Shown: positions 31,140 to 41,174 of the stretch, piece by piece | Numbering within the stretch: position 1 is the first letter of the stretch | How the letters are laid out: each line of letters begins with the position of its first letter | Assembly: GCF_014648315.1 (NCBI RefSeq) | Contig: NZ_BMQW01000002.1 | Span: 434,001 to 498,000 of the forward strand | Length of the DNA stretch: 64,000 nucleotides | From: Shewanella ulleungensis | GTDB taxonomy: Bacteria > Pseudomonadota > Gammaproteobacteria > Enterobacterales > Shewanellaceae | Direction: 5' to 3' | Made by a program: the position numbers and the translations under genes | The notes under the pieces: generated by a model | Database searches by the model: none | What the model saw: the letters and a program-made list of their open reading frames with translations, nothing else | What the model was told of the DNA's origin: nothing

Positions 31140-32720
31140 ATGTCAGGCAACAAAGTTGAGGTCGACAAGCGTCGTACCTTCGCCATCATTTCGCACCCCG
31201 ATGCGGGTAAAACAACCATCACCGAAAAGGTACTTTTATTCGGACAGGCTTTACAAAAAGCCGGTACGGTAAAAGGTAAAAAGTCAGGACAGCATGCTAA
31301 GTCTGACTGGATGGAGATGGAAAAAGATCGTGGTATTTCTATCACGACTTCTGTGATGCAATTTCCTTACGGTGGCGCGCTTATCAACTTACTTGATACG
31401 CCTGGTCACGAAGACTTCTCAGAAGACACTTACCGTACACTAACCGCCGTAGACTCTTGTTTGATGGTTATCGATTCAGCCAAAGGTGTAGAAGATCGAA
31501 CTATCAAGCTAATGGAAGTCACTCGTTTACGCGATACACCTATTGTAACGTTCATGAATAAATGTGACCGTGATATTCGTGATCCAATCGAGTTGATGGA
31601 TGAAGTTGAAGATATTTTAAAGATAGCTTGTGCACCAATTACTTGGCCTATTGGTTCTGGTAAAGAGTTCAAAGGTGTTTATCATATTTTGCGTGACGAA
31701 GTTATTCTCTACCAAAGTGGTTTGGGACATACTATCCAAGAAGAGCGCATCATCAAAGGGTTGAATAATCCTGAATTAGATAAAGTGCTTGGTTCATACG
31801 CATCAGAAATCCGCGATGAGATGGAGTTAGTTGCTGGCGCTTCACATGAATTTGATCAAGAAGCATTTTTGAAAGGTGAGTTAACGCCTGTATATTTCGG
31901 TACAGCCTTAGGTAACTTTGGTGTAGATCATATCCTTGATGGTATCGTTGAGTGGGCTCCTAAGCCATTACCGCGTGAAACGGATGCTCGTGATGTATTA
32001 CCAAGTGAAGATAAATTCTCTGGTTTTATCTTCAAAATCCAGGCGAACATGGATCCTAAGCACCGCGACCGTGTGGCTTTTATGCGTGTTTGTTCTGGTA
32101 AGTATGAGCAAGGTATGAAAATGCATCATGTGCGTATTGGTAAGGATGTCAACGTGAGTGACGCCTTAACCTTTATGGCCGGTGATCGTAATCGTGCTGA
32201 AGCGGCATACCCTGGTGATATTATTGGTTTACATAACCATGGCACTATGCGCATTGGTGATACCTTTACTCAAGGCGAAAAAATTCGTTTTACTGGTGTG
32301 CCAAACTTCGCCCCAGAAATGTTCCGCCGAATTCGCTTAAAAGATCCATTAAAACAAAAGCAGTTACTTAAAGGCTTAGTGCAGTTGTCTGAAGAAGGTG
32401 CTGTGCAGGTGTTTAGACCTATTGATTCCAATGATTTGATTGTTGGTGCGGTCGGTGTGTTGCAGTTTGAAGTGGTGGTTGGTCGCTTAAAAAGTGAATA
32501 CAACGTTGAAGCGATTTACGAAGGCATTAGCGTCAGTACTGCCCGCTGGGTTTATTGTAAAGACGAGCGTAAACTCGAAGAGTTTCGTCGTAAGTGCAGT
32601 CCTAATTTGGCACTAGATGGTGGTGATAACCTAACTTATATTGCACCTACTATGGTTAACTTGAATCTTTCGATGGAGCGTTATCCTGACATTGAGTTTG
32701 CTAAGACCCGCGAACACTAA
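31140..32720 (+). CDS. prfC: Peptide chain release factor 3
   Basis: RF3 is a GTPase that recycles RF1 and RF2 from the ribosome after termination. The 526-residue protein has G1 SHPDAGKTT, switch region [11 protein letters not shown]3 [14 protein letters not shown] and G4 NKCDRD, followed by the RF3-specific domains. The ribosome-binding site before the ATG at 31140 is weak, but the N-terminus aligns with the family. A terminator follows. Confidence 0.97.
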   Translation: MSGNKVEVDKRRTFAIISHPDAGKTTITEKVLLFGQALQKAGTVKGKKSGQHAKSDWMEMEKDRGISITTSVMQFPYGGALINLLDTPGHEDFSEDTYRTLTAVDSCLMVIDSAKGVEDRTIKLMEVTRLRDTPIVTFMNKCDRDIRDPIELMDEVEDILKIACAPITWPIGSGKEFKGVYHILRDEVILYQSGLGHTIQEERIIKGLNNPELDKVLGSYASEIRDEMELVAGASHEFDQEAFLKGELTPVYFGTALGNFGVDHILDGIVEWAPKPLPRETDARDVLPSEDKFSGFIFKIQANMDPKHRDRVAFMRVCSGKYEQGMKMHHVRIGKDVNVSDALTFMAGDRNRAEAAYPGDIIGLHNHGTMRIGDTFTQGEKIRFTGVPNFAPEMFRRIRLKDPLKQKQLLKGLVQLSEEGAVQVFRPIDSNDLIVGAVGVLQFEVVVGRLKSEYNVEAIYEGISVSTARWVYCKDERKLEEFRRKCSPNLALDGGDNLTYIAPTMVNLNLSMERYPDIEFAKTREH

Positions 32721-32747
32721 TTGTTAAGTATTTTGTTGGTTTAATGT

Positions 32748-32776
32748 TAAAAAGGTGGCTTGGCCACCTTTTTTAT
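32748..32776 (+). terminator. Intrinsic terminator after prfC
   Basis: AAAAGGTGGC and GCCACCTTTT form a hairpin with a TTG-containing loop and a T tail. Confidence 0.92.
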
Positions 32777-32967
32777 TGTGTTTTTATACGAGTTATCACA
32801 GTAATTATCATTTTTGTGTGATCCTGGATTTTCCCGTTTGCGATTACCTATTATTCATAGCATTTTTTATCAATGATATTTCATTATAGGTAATTCAATT
32901 CAACGCTTAACGTATGGTTGATTTTTATGCTAATTTTATCGTCAACCATAATAATTGTAGATTATAT

Positions 32968-33729
32968 ATGATCGATACCCATGCGCATCTTGATATGCCT
33001 GAGTTTGATAATGACCGAGACGAACTTGTTTCTGAGATGACTAAACAGGGGATCTCGTCCGTTATCATTCCTGGTGTTTCTGTTGATAAATGGCAAAAAC
33101 AACTGGAATTGGCTGATAAATACCAATGGTATTTTGCGCTCGGGATCCATCCTTGGCATGTCCCGGATGATATTGACAGTGCAATTTATTTACTTGAAAC
33201 AAAGCTACAGGAATGTAGAGAAAATAAGCGTTTGGTGGCTGTGGGTGAGTGTGGTTTAGATAAATTACATCATTGGTCAGATAAGCAACTGTTGTTACTC
33301 GAAAAACAATTATTGTTGGCTCAAACTTATCAATTGCCAGTTATTTTACATTCAGTTAAAGCTCATCAAGAGTTGTTGACTCTATTAGCTCGGATACGAC
33401 CGAGTCGTGGCGGTGTGGTTCATGGCTTTTACGGAAACAGTCAAATTGCTGAACGATATATTGCTTTGGGCTTTAAAATTGGTGTTGGTGGATTATTGCT
33501 CAACCCCAGTGCTAGAAAGCTTCGGCAAACAGTGACGGAATTATCTTTGGAACACTTTCTATTAGAAACTGATTCACCCAGTATGAGCCCTTTTGATCAG
33601 CCCAAAACGCGTAATACCCCGCTTGTATTAAACAGAATTGTGTCCGAAATCTCATTTTTAAAGAAAAATGAAACTGTTTGTATATTAGAACAGTTGAATA
33701 AAAATGCAGTGCAACTATTTGAGCTTTAA
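32968..33729 (+). CDS. TatD family metal-dependent hydrolase (YjjV-like)
   Basis: A 253-residue member of the TatD DNase-type amidohydrolase family. The metal-binding HxH (DTHAHLD) is at residues 5 and 7; VGECGLDK, LHSVKAH, VVHGFYGN and LETDSPSM supply the other ligands. The ATG at 32968 was chosen because the family starts directly before the HxH; the in-frame start at 32914 adds 18 unrelated residues. The closest named relative is probably E. coli YjjV, which is also next to the deo genes. The substrate is unknown. Confidence 0.9.
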   Translation: MIDTHAHLDMPEFDNDRDELVSEMTKQGISSVIIPGVSVDKWQKQLELADKYQWYFALGIHPWHVPDDIDSAIYLLETKLQECRENKRLVAVGECGLDKLHHWSDKQLLLLEKQLLLAQTYQLPVILHSVKAHQELLTLLARIRPSRGGVVHGFYGNSQIAERYIALGFKIGVGGLLLNPSARKLRQTVTELSLEHFLLETDSPSMSPFDQPKTRNTPLVLNRIVSEISFLKKNETVCILEQLNKNAVQLFEL

Positions 33730-33808
33730 TCGTTTTTTTTAAAACGAAATCGTAAAAAATCTATTTAATCACCTAAGAGATTGAAATTAAACTCTAAAAA
33801 GTTGATCA

Positions 33809-33842
33809 AAACGACGCTTTTCGTTTCACGCTCAGTTATAAT
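33809..33842 (+). promoter_or_regulatory. Candidate nupC promoter with operator-like inverted repeat
   Basis: A perfect TATAAT lies at 33837-33842. The inverted repeat AAACGA-N6-TCGTTT at 33809-33826 covers where the -35 box would be. This arrangement fits a repressor site, possibly for a nucleoside-responsive LacI or DeoR family regulator. No regulator gene is in the window. Confidence 0.4.
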
Positions 33843-33906
33843 CATCAACGGAAATTAGGTGAGTTAACAACATTCAAAAAAACTGTTAACAAAAGGGTGA
33901 TGATTA

Positions 33907-35166
33907 ATGGATATTTTAATGAGTTTAGTAGGGGTGGTCACCTTACTTGCGATAGGTTTTTTACTATCAAATAATAAAAAAGCAATTAATGTACGTACTG
34001 TTGGTGGTGCTTTAGCTATTCAAGCATTCTTCGCTGGTTTCGTATTATATGTTCCAATCGGTAAAGATATTCTGAAAGGTGTTTCTGACGCGGTATCAAG
34101 TGTGATTAGTTATGCACAAAGTGGTATTAGCTTCTTATTTGGTGATTTAGCTAACTTTAAAGTTGGTTTTATTTTCGCCATTAACGTATTACCAGTCATT
34201 GTATTCTTCTCTTCTTTAATTGCAGTGCTTTACTACCTAGGCATCATGCAGTGGATTATCCGTATTATCGGTGGTGCTTTACAAAAAGCATTAGGTACAA
34301 GTCGTACTGAATCTATGTCTGCAACGGCTAACATCTTCGTTGGTCAAACTGAAGCACCTTTAGTTGTTCGTCCATTTATTGCGACAATGACTCAATCTGA
34401 ACTATTCGCCATTATGGTGGGTGGTCTTGCTTCTATTGCAGGTTCTGTATTAGCGGGTTATGCGCAAATGGGTGTTCCAATTGAATACTTAGTTGCAGCG
34501 TCATTCATGGCAGCACCAGGTGGCCTATTAATGGCTAAACTGATGCACCCTGAAACAGAAACTGCTATTAACGAAATGGAAAACCTACCTGAAGACCCAG
34601 ATAAGCCAGCTAACGTCCTTGACGCTGCAGCAGGTGGTGCTTCATCAGGTATGAGTCTAGCTATTAACGTTGGTGCAATGTTGATCGCATTCGTAGGCTT
34701 AATCGCTATGATCAACGGTATCATCGGTGGTGTAACAGGTTGGTTCGGTTTAGAGGGTATTACTCTAGAGCTTATCCTTGGTTATATCTTCATGCCTTTA
34801 GCATTCTTAATCGGTGTGCCTTGGAACGAAGCATTAGTTGCTGGTTCTTTCATCGGTCAAAAGATTGTTGTAAACGAATTCGTTGCATACTTGAACTTTG
34901 CTCCTTACTTAAAAGATGTTGCTGATGGCGGTATCTTGGTTGAAGCAACTCAAGCTGTGATGACAGACCGTACGAAAGCGATTATCTCTTTCGCATTGTG
35001 TGGATTCGCTAACTTATCTTCTATTGCAATCTTACTTGGTGGTTTAGGTGCTATGGCTCCTTCACGTCGCCATGACCTTGCAAAATTAGGTATCCGTGCT
35101 GTTATCGCTGGTTCATTAGCTAACTTAATGAGCGCGACATTAGCCGGTCTATTCTTAGCTATCTAA
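33907..35166 (+). CDS. nupC: Concentrative nucleoside transporter NupC family
   Basis: An inner-membrane nucleoside:cation symporter of the CNT family, 419 residues. It has about eight or more hydrophobic helices and the CNT signature region with [13 protein letters not shown] and the conserved second half [15 protein letters not shown] and [32 protein letters not shown] precedes the ATG at 33907. It heads a nucleoside-use block with tsx and deoCABD. Which nucleosides it prefers cannot be read from sequence. Confidence 0.94.
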   Translation: MDILMSLVGVVTLLAIGFLLSNNKKAINVRTVGGALAIQAFFAGFVLYVPIGKDILKGVSDAVSSVISYAQSGISFLFGDLANFKVGFIFAINVLPVIVFFSSLIAVLYYLGIMQWIIRIIGGALQKALGTSRTESMSATANIFVGQTEAPLVVRPFIATMTQSELFAIMVGGLASIAGSVLAGYAQMGVPIEYLVAASFMAAPGGLLMAKLMHPETETAINEMENLPEDPDKPANVLDAAAGGASSGMSLAINVGAMLIAFVGLIAMINGIIGGVTGWFGLEGITLELILGYIFMPLAFLIGVPWNEALVAGSFIGQKIVVNEFVAYLNFAPYLKDVADGGILVEATQAVMTDRTKAIISFALCGFANLSSIAILLGGLGAMAPSRRHDLAKLGIRAVIAGSLANLMSATLAGLFLAI

Positions 35167-35528
35167 GTTAAGAGTTAATCTAGAGGGTAAAACCTCAATC
35201 ACTGGGTCTTTAGTGAGTCAATGTTAAAGGCCCAGTTTGTAAGACGTTGTTATTGATTTTTGTGTTAATCCACCATTTCCGATGCGAAGTTATAGGCTTA
35301 TTGAATACTGCGAAAGAGGATATGTTAAAGCCACTAGTCAGTGATTCAATATGTTAATTTGTTAGCAATATGTAGACATAAAGTCGCGACATTGTTCACA
35401 AAAAAGAATTTTGTATTCGTTTTTTATCGATTTAATGTTGAGATTTGTATCATTAACGGTAAAATACGAGTGAATTAAAAAGAAGTGCTATCCAAGAAGA
35501 TAGTTAAATAATATACATGGGGTTGATG
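35167..35528 (+). other. Intergenic region between nupC and tsx-like gene
   Basis: About 360 bases. A hairpin at 35202-35235 (CTGGGTCTTT with AAAGGCCCAG, one G-U, 14-base loop) follows nupC and may act as a weak terminator, although the T run is short. The rest is AT-rich and must hold the promoter of the next gene; I could not assign boxes. Confidence 0.5.
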
Positions 35529-36410
35529 ATGAAAAAATTAAATACTTTAGCATTAGCAGGTACTCTAGCTTTAGCTGGTACTGCATTTACTGCTTCAGCT
35601 GCTGAACAAACTGGCGACATTCACGCTGCTGACTATAAGTGGATGCAGTTTAACATTATGTATGCGATTGATGAGCATCCAATTGCAGACGAAAACGAAG
35701 CGACTCATAACTACATGGAAATGGAGTTTGGTGGTCGTTCAGGTTTTGTTGACCTATATGGTTACGTAGACGTATTCAACCTAGCTAACGGCGATTCTGG
35801 CGACAAGAATAACGGCGCTAGCAAAATGTTTATGAAGTTAGCTCCGCGCTTCTCTATCGATGCAATCACTGGTACTGATTTATCTTTCGGCCCAGTACAA
35901 GAAGTTTACTTCTCAACTCTATTTAACTGGGGTGGCGGAGCCATCAGCACTGACGGTGATGGTAGCGGTGATGTAAACATGTCTTTCTGGGGTGTGGGCG
36001 CTGACGTTAACGTACCTTGGTTAGGTAAAACTGGCATGAACCTTTTTGCTACTTACGATATCAACCGTAAAGACTGGAATGGTTACCAATTCTCTGCTAA
36101 CTGGTTCAAGCCATTTGTTTTCTTCGAAGACAAAAGCTTCCTTTCTTTCCAGGGTTATGTTGATTACCAGTTCGATATGGATGAAGAATATTCTGGCATG
36201 AACCTAGATGGTAAGTATAACAACACTGAACACGGTGGTGCTATATTCTTCGGTCTTTACTACCATACAGATCGTTTCGCGCTAGGTTATGGCGGCAAGT
36301 ACTTCTACCATTCATATGGTTTGAACGACGCTGCGTTTAAAAATGAGTTTTGGAGTGGTTTAGATACTACTGGTTGGACTCACTACCTAACTGCAACTTA
36401 CAAAATCTAG
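35529..36410 (+). CDS. Tsx-like nucleoside-specific outer-membrane channel
   Basis: A predicted outer-membrane beta-barrel of the nucleoside-specific channel (Tsx/OmpK) family, 293 residues. It starts with a classical signal peptide (MKKLNTLALAGTLALAG..., cleavage near ASA-AEQ) followed by KWMQFNIMYAI, typical of the family, alternating amphipathic strands rich in Tyr, Trp and Gly, and a C-terminal YLTATYKI ending that suits barrel assembly. Three in-frame ATGs lie at 35517, 35526 and 35529; the last gives the clean MKK signal and best spacing to GGGG. Its place between nupC and deoC supports a role in nucleoside uptake. Confidence 0.85.
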   Translation: MKKLNTLALAGTLALAGTAFTASAAEQTGDIHAADYKWMQFNIMYAIDEHPIADENEATHNYMEMEFGGRSGFVDLYGYVDVFNLANGDSGDKNNGASKMFMKLAPRFSIDAITGTDLSFGPVQEVYFSTLFNWGGGAISTDGDGSGDVNMSFWGVGADVNVPWLGKTGMNLFATYDINRKDWNGYQFSANWFKPFVFFEDKSFLSFQGYVDYQFDMDEEYSGMNLDGKYNNTEHGGAIFFGLYYHTDRFALGYGGKYFYHSYGLNDAAFKNEFWSGLDTTGWTHYLTATYKI

Positions 36411-36430
36411 TTGCTAGCGAGTTAGTTTGA

Positions 36431-36460
36431 TTGGAGCCGCAGATTGCGGCTCCAAATTTT
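36431..36460 (+). terminator. Intrinsic terminator after the tsx-like gene
   Basis: TTGGAGCCGC and GCGGCTCCAA form a 10-base-pair stem with an AGATT loop, followed by ATTTT. An A-rich tract with repeated ATAAAA units follows. Confidence 0.85.
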
Positions 36461-36816
36461 AAAAATAAAAATAAAAATAAAAAAGAAAACCAGCACAATT
36501 ACTGAAATCTTTATCTAAAATTATTGTCTAAGTATCGTAGTTTTATATAAAGGTTTGTACTCTACAAAGTTTTATTTTCGCGCGCTAAAATGGATTTTTC
36601 GCGGAATGGTTGAAACAACATCTTTGTTTTATCTTTTCCGGTCTTCAAGGATTCAAGTCGTGGTACTCGTTATCAGATTGAATACTTAGGTTAGTAAATA
36701 GCACCTGTATTTACTGGCAATACTGAAGGTCCGGCCATAATTATAATCATATAGCCAGCTATAGTGTTGCCTGAACAAAATTTATCGACTTTGATTTTTC
36801 GTTTCGGAGAGCAATT
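36461..36816 (+). other. Upstream region of the deo operon
   Basis: About 355 bases without a gene. It begins with an A-rich ATAAAA-repeat tract (36461-36490). The inverted repeat AAACAA-N5-TTGTTT at 36613-36629 resembles the one in front of nupC in half-site sequence, but the spacer is one base shorter. I saw no convincing CRP site or -10/-35 pair. Confidence 0.4.
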
Positions 36817-37590
36817 ATGACTGATTTAAAAAAAGCGGCGCAACTTGGCATTTCATTAATGGATTTAACGACGTTAAATGATGATGATACCGACCAAAAA
36901 GTGATTGAGTTATGCCACAAAGCTAAATCTGCTGCGGGTAATACTGCCGCAATCTGTATTTATCCTCGTTTTATTCCTATTGCACGTAAAACATTAAATG
37001 AACTTGATTGTGAAGACATAAAAATCGCCACAGTAACCAACTTCCCACATGGTAATGACGATATTGCTATCGCAGTATTAGAAACCCGTGCAGCTGTTGC
37101 TTACGGTGCTGATGAAGTGGATGTGGTATTTCCATACCGTGCATTAATGGAAGGTAATGAGACCGTTGGTTTCGAACTCGTGAAAGCCTGTAAAGAAGAG
37201 TGCGGTGAAGACGCAATTTTAAAAGTGATTATCGAATCTGGTGAGTTAAAAGATCCAGCACTAATCCGTAAAGCGTCTGAAATTTCAATTGATGCGGGTG
37301 CCGATTTTATCAAAACGTCAACAGGTAAAGTACCTGTTAATGCAACGTTAGAAGCTGCTGAAATTATGTTGACTGTCATCAGTGAAAAAAACCGTAACAT
37401 CGGCTTTAAGCCTGCTGGCGGTGTCCGCGATGCAGCTCAAACCGCTGAGTTTTTAGATTTAGCTGCGCGTATTTTAGGTGACGATTGGGTGACACCACAA
37501 ACATTCCGTTTTGGTGCATCAAGCTTGTTAAACAGTTTATTGCATACGCTTGAATTGACCGAAGCGCCTAAAGCTACTTCTGGTTACTAA
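36817..37590 (+). CDS. deoC: Deoxyribose-phosphate aldolase
   Basis: DeoC cleaves 2-deoxyribose-5-phosphate into acetaldehyde and glyceraldehyde-3-phosphate, the last step of deoxynucleoside breakdown. The 257-residue TIM barrel has the Schiff-base Lys in FIKTSTGK, the Lys/Gly segment GFKPAGGVR and a C-terminal Tyr in SGY that E. coli DeoC also uses. CGGAGAG precedes the ATG at 36817. First gene of the deoC-A-B-D operon. Confidence 0.97.
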   Translation: MTDLKKAAQLGISLMDLTTLNDDDTDQKVIELCHKAKSAAGNTAAICIYPRFIPIARKTLNELDCEDIKIATVTNFPHGNDDIAIAVLETRAAVAYGADEVDVVFPYRALMEGNETVGFELVKACKEECGEDAILKVIIESGELKDPALIRKASEISIDAGADFIKTSTGKVPVNATLEAAEIMLTVISEKNRNIGFKPAGGVRDAAQTAEFLDLAARILGDDWVTPQTFRFGASSLLNSLLHTLELTEAPKATSGY

Positions 37591-37598
37591 TGGCAGTT

Positions 37599-37682
37599 GC
37601 CTAACGCTACGCTGTTAGGCTCTATCTTCACTTTAGGTGACGTATTAATACGTCATCTAAAGATACTATCATACGATAGTAT
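37599..37682 (+). repeat. Three consecutive inverted repeats between deoC and deoA
   Basis: GCCTAAC/GTTAGGC (37599-37620, 8-base loop), a long near-perfect palindrome 37631-37662 with the perfect core TGACGTATTAATACGTCA (37638-37655), and ATACTATC/GATAGTAT (37663-37670 and 37675-37682). None has a terminator-like T run. They could be operators of an internal promoter or mRNA stabilising/processing hairpins. Confidence 0.8.
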
Positions 37683-37736
37683 TCTTATATTAATGGCGAT
37701 CCTAAAGGTGTTGGATTGCCTATCGGGGGACGTATT

Positions 37737-39068
37737 ATGTTTCTTGCTCAAGAGATTATTCGTAAAAAACGCAATGGCGAAGCGCTAAGCACAGCCGAAA
37801 TCCAATTCTTTGTTAATGGCATTACTCACAATACCGTATCTGAAGGTCAGATAGCGGCATTTGGTATGGCGGTATATTTTCAGGACATGAATATGGATGA
37901 ACGTATCGCACTCACCAGTGCTATGCGTGACTCTGGCACCGTATTAAATTGGGATGCATTACGTGTAGATGGTCCTATTATTGATAAGCACAGTACCGGT
38001 GGCGTAGGCGATGTTATTAGCCTAATGCTTGGCCCTATGGCGGCAGCTTGTGGTGGTTATGTACCAATGATTTCTGGACGTGGTTTAGGCCATACCGGTG
38101 GTACTCTCGACAAATTTGATGCCATTCCTGGTTACCAAACTGAACCTTCTAGTGAGTTATTTCGCAAAGTCGTCAAAGAGGCTGGTGTAGCTATTATCGG
38201 TCAAACAGGCGATTTAGTTCCTGCTGATAAACGCTTTTATTCTATTCGTGATAACACTGCTACTGTTGAGTCTATCCCGCTTATTACTGCCTCTATTTTA
38301 TCGAAAAAACTGGCTGCAGGTCTTGATGCACTGGCTATGGATGTCAAAGTAGGTAGCGGCGCATTTATGCCGACTTATGAAGCATCAGAAGAGTTAGCCC
38401 GCAGCATTACCGCTGTGGCTAATGGCGCGGGTACTAAAACCACTGCAATACTGACAGACATGAACCAAGTATTAGCTTCTTGTGCGGGTAATGCTGTTGA
38501 AGTTCGTGAGGCTATTCAATTTTTAACCGGTCAATACCGTAACCCGCGTCTTTATGCTGTAACAATGGGTTTATGTGCTGAAATGCTTGTTTTGGGCGGT
38601 ATTGCACAGAATGAAGCCGATGCACGTAATAAGTTAAATACTGTATTAGATAATGGTAAAGCAGCAGAGGCATTTGCTAAAATGGTTTCTGGTTTAGGCG
38701 GTCCTGCTGATTTTGTTGAGGCATATGATAAGTATTTACCTCATGCAAAAATTATTCGCCCTGTTTATGCCAATACTTCCGGTTTTGCTTACCAAATGGA
38801 TACACGTGAGCTTGGCTTAGCTGTAGTGACTTTAGGTGGTGGTCGCCGTAAACCTGGTGATGCACTCGATTACAGCGTCGGATTAACTCAAGTTTGCGCG
38901 TTGGGTCAAGAAGTTAACAAAGATGTTCCGTTAGCCATGATCCATGCTCAATCTGAAGATGCTTTCGCCGAAGCTGCAGCTGCAGTTCAAAAGGCGATTG
39001 TGGTTAGTGATAGTGCGCCTGAGAAGACGCCAGAGATATATCGCTATATCCGTGCTTCAGATTTATAA
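37737..39068 (+). CDS. deoA: Thymidine phosphorylase
   Basis: DeoA phosphorolyses thymidine to thymine and deoxyribose-1-phosphate. The 443-residue protein begins [14 protein letters not shown] like E. coli DeoA (440) and has the signature [14 protein letters not shown], the catalytic [15 protein letters not shown] and [15 protein letters not shown] at 37725-37730 sets the ATG at 37737. deoB follows after 11 bases. Confidence 0.97.
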   Translation: MFLAQEIIRKKRNGEALSTAEIQFFVNGITHNTVSEGQIAAFGMAVYFQDMNMDERIALTSAMRDSGTVLNWDALRVDGPIIDKHSTGGVGDVISLMLGPMAAACGGYVPMISGRGLGHTGGTLDKFDAIPGYQTEPSSELFRKVVKEAGVAIIGQTGDLVPADKRFYSIRDNTATVESIPLITASILSKKLAAGLDALAMDVKVGSGAFMPTYEASEELARSITAVANGAGTKTTAILTDMNQVLASCAGNAVEVREAIQFLTGQYRNPRLYAVTMGLCAEMLVLGGIAQNEADARNKLNTVLDNGKAAEAFAKMVSGLGGPADFVEAYDKYLPHAKIIRPVYANTSGFAYQMDTRELGLAVVTLGGGRRKPGDALDYSVGLTQVCALGQEVNKDVPLAMIHAQSEDAFAEAAAAVQKAIVVSDSAPEKTPEIYRYIRASDL

Positions 39069-39079
39069 AGGAAAACACA

Positions 39080-40297
39080 ATGAAACGTACTTTTATCTTA
39101 ATGCTAGACTCATTTGGTCTTGGTGCTGCGACTGATGCTGAAAAATTTGGTGATGTCGGTTCTGATACTTTTGGCCACATTGCTCAGGCTTGTGCAGAAG
39201 GTAAGGCTGATGTTGGTCGTCAAGGGACTCTAAAACTGCCTAATTTAGCTAAATTAGGTTTAGGTCATGCTGGCTTTGAAAGCACGGGTAAGTTTGCTGA
39301 CGGTTTTAATGCTGATGTTGAAGTAATCGGCGCTTATGGACATGCAGATGAATTAAGCTCGGGTAAAGATACCCCTAGTGGTCACTGGGAAATGGCGGGT
39401 GTTCCTGTTCTTTATGAATGGGGTTACTTTAGCGATTTAACCAACTCTTTCCCGAAAGAGCTGACTGATAAAATTCTTAAACGTGCTGGTCTAGACGGAT
39501 TTTTAGGTAACTGTCATGCATCTGGCACTCAAATTCTTGAAGAATTGGGTGAAGAGCATATGAAAACAGGTAAGCCTATTTTCTATACTTCGGCAGATTC
39601 GGTATTCCAAGTTGCTTGTCATGAAGAAACATTTGGCGTAGAAAATCTTTACAAATTATGCAAAATTGCGCGCGAAGAGCTTGAGCCTTATAACATTGGC
39701 CGTGTTATTGCCCGTCCTTTTATTGGCTCTGGTCCTGCTGATTTTGCACGCACGGGCAACCGTCATGATTATGCTGTATTACCACCAGCGCCAACCGTGC
39801 TTGATAAAATGAAAGATGCCGGTGGCGAAGTTGTGAGTATTGGTAAAATTGCTGATATTTATGCTCATAGTGGTATTACCCAACAATTTAAAGCGACAGG
39901 TCTTGAAGAGTTATTTGATGAAACGCTAACGCAAATTAAGCGTGCGGGTAACAATACTATTGTGTTTACTAACTTTGTCGATTTTGACTCTCATTATGGT
40001 CATCGCCGTGATACTGCTGGCTATGCAAAAGCGCTAGAGTATTTTGACTCTCGTTTGCCTGAGTTATTTGCCATCTTACAACCAGATGACCTTGTGGTAT
40101 TTACTGCTGATCATGGCTGTGATCCAACATGGGTAGGTACTGAGCATACTCGTGAACGTGTACCTGTATTAGCTTATGGTGCTGGTTTACCGGCAGGATC
40201 ATTAGGTCGTCGTCAGTCTTTTGCTGACATTGGCCAGTCTATAGCAAGCTATTTTAAGCTAGAACCGATGAATTATGGTGAATCTTTTATTAATTAG
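39080..40297 (+). CDS. deoB: Phosphopentomutase
   Basis: DeoB converts (deoxy)ribose-1-phosphate to the 5-phosphate, linking DeoA/DeoD to DeoC. The 405-residue alkaline-phosphatase-fold protein has the metal-binding start [21 protein letters not shown] with the phosphorylated Thr, and the C-terminal metal ligands in [11 protein letters not shown] and GTEHTRE. AAGGAA precedes the ATG. Confidence 0.97.
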   Translation: MKRTFILMLDSFGLGAATDAEKFGDVGSDTFGHIAQACAEGKADVGRQGTLKLPNLAKLGLGHAGFESTGKFADGFNADVEVIGAYGHADELSSGKDTPSGHWEMAGVPVLYEWGYFSDLTNSFPKELTDKILKRAGLDGFLGNCHASGTQILEELGEEHMKTGKPIFYTSADSVFQVACHEETFGVENLYKLCKIAREELEPYNIGRVIARPFIGSGPADFARTGNRHDYAVLPPAPTVLDKMKDAGGEVVSIGKIADIYAHSGITQQFKATGLEELFDETLTQIKRAGNNTIVFTNFVDFDSHYGHRRDTAGYAKALEYFDSRLPELFAILQPDDLVVFTADHGCDPTWVGTEHTRERVPVLAYGAGLPAGSLGRRQSFADIGQSIASYFKLEPMNYGESFIN

Positions 40298-40321
40298 TCA
40301 CATTTTCAAACGACGGTTCTA

Positions 40322-40353
40322 TATATAGTTTAATGCCTTTGCTAAACTATATA
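40322..40353 (+). repeat. Inverted repeat between deoB and deoD
   Basis: TATATAGTTTA (40322-40332) is perfectly complementary to TAAACTATATA (40343-40353) around a 10-base loop. There is no T run, so it is probably not an intrinsic terminator. Confidence 0.8.
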
Positions 40354-40399
40354 CATTATTAAGCAACACCAAATAAAATAGAAACATAGGGGTTATAAC

Positions 40400-41110
40400 A
40401 TGGCTACACCACATATTAATGCTGTAGAAGGTGCTTTTGCTGAAACAGTACTTTTCCCAGGCGATCCATTACGTGCTAAATACATTGCAGAAACATTTTT
40501 AGAAAATGTTGAGCAAGTGACTGACGTACGTAACATGCTAGGTTTTACGGGCACATATAAAGGTAAGCGTATTTCTGTTATGGGTTCAGGTATGGGCATC
40601 CCATCTTGTTCAATCTACGCCCATGAACTTATCAAAGACTACGGCGTTAAAAACTTAATCCGTGTTGGTACTTGTGGCGCAATTAGCACTGACGTAAAAG
40701 TACGTGACGTGATTATTGGTTTGGGTGCATGTACAGACTCTAAAGTGAACCGTTTACGTTTTAAAGATAACGATTTTGCTGCAATTGCTGATTATAGCTT
40801 ATTAAGCGCAGTGGTTGACTCTGCAAAAGCGCATGGTACTAACATCCGTGTTGGTAACGTATTCTCTGCTGACCTTTTCTACACTCCAGATCCTCAAATG
40901 TTTGACGTAATGGAAAAAATGGGTGTACTCGGTGTCGAAATGGAAGCGGCTGGTTTATATGGTGTAGCACATGAGTTAGGCGCTAAAGCGTTATGTGTTG
41001 TAACAGTCTCTGACCATATCCGTACTGGTGAGAAAACAACATCAGACGAGCGTCAAACTACGTTCAATGACATGATTGTTATGACATTAGATGCTGCTTT
41101 AACACTGTAA
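40400..41110 (+). CDS. deoD: Purine nucleoside phosphorylase DeoD-type
   Basis: DeoD phosphorolyses purine (deoxy)nucleosides. The 236-residue protein has the N-terminal [18 protein letters not shown] with the base/phosphate contacts, [13 protein letters not shown], the phosphate loop [17 protein letters not shown] for ribose binding and the catalytic Asp in VSDH. Last gene of the deo operon; a strong terminator follows. Confidence 0.97.
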   Translation: MATPHINAVEGAFAETVLFPGDPLRAKYIAETFLENVEQVTDVRNMLGFTGTYKGKRISVMGSGMGIPSCSIYAHELIKDYGVKNLIRVGTCGAISTDVKVRDVIIGLGACTDSKVNRLRFKDNDFAAIADYSLLSAVVDSAKAHGTNIRVGNVFSADLFYTPDPQMFDVMEKMGVLGVEMEAAGLYGVAHELGAKALCVVTVSDHIRTGEKTTSDERQTTFNDMIVMTLDAALTL

Positions 41111-41130
41111 TCAATCTTGTAATAATCAAC

Positions 41131-41160
41131 AAGGGGCACTCAATGAGTGCCCCTTTTTCT
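41131..41160 (+). terminator. Intrinsic terminator after deoD
   Basis: AAGGGGCACT and AGTGCCCCTT form a strong stem with a short CAATG loop followed by T residues. It ends the deo operon and faces the convergent ytjB-like gene. Confidence 0.92.
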
Positions 41161-41174
41161 TTTACATAATCGAA

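Noticed and set aside
37597..37788. 63-codon plus-strand frame between deoC and deoA
   Set aside because: It runs through the inverted repeats and into deoA in another frame, and it lacks a ribosome-binding site.
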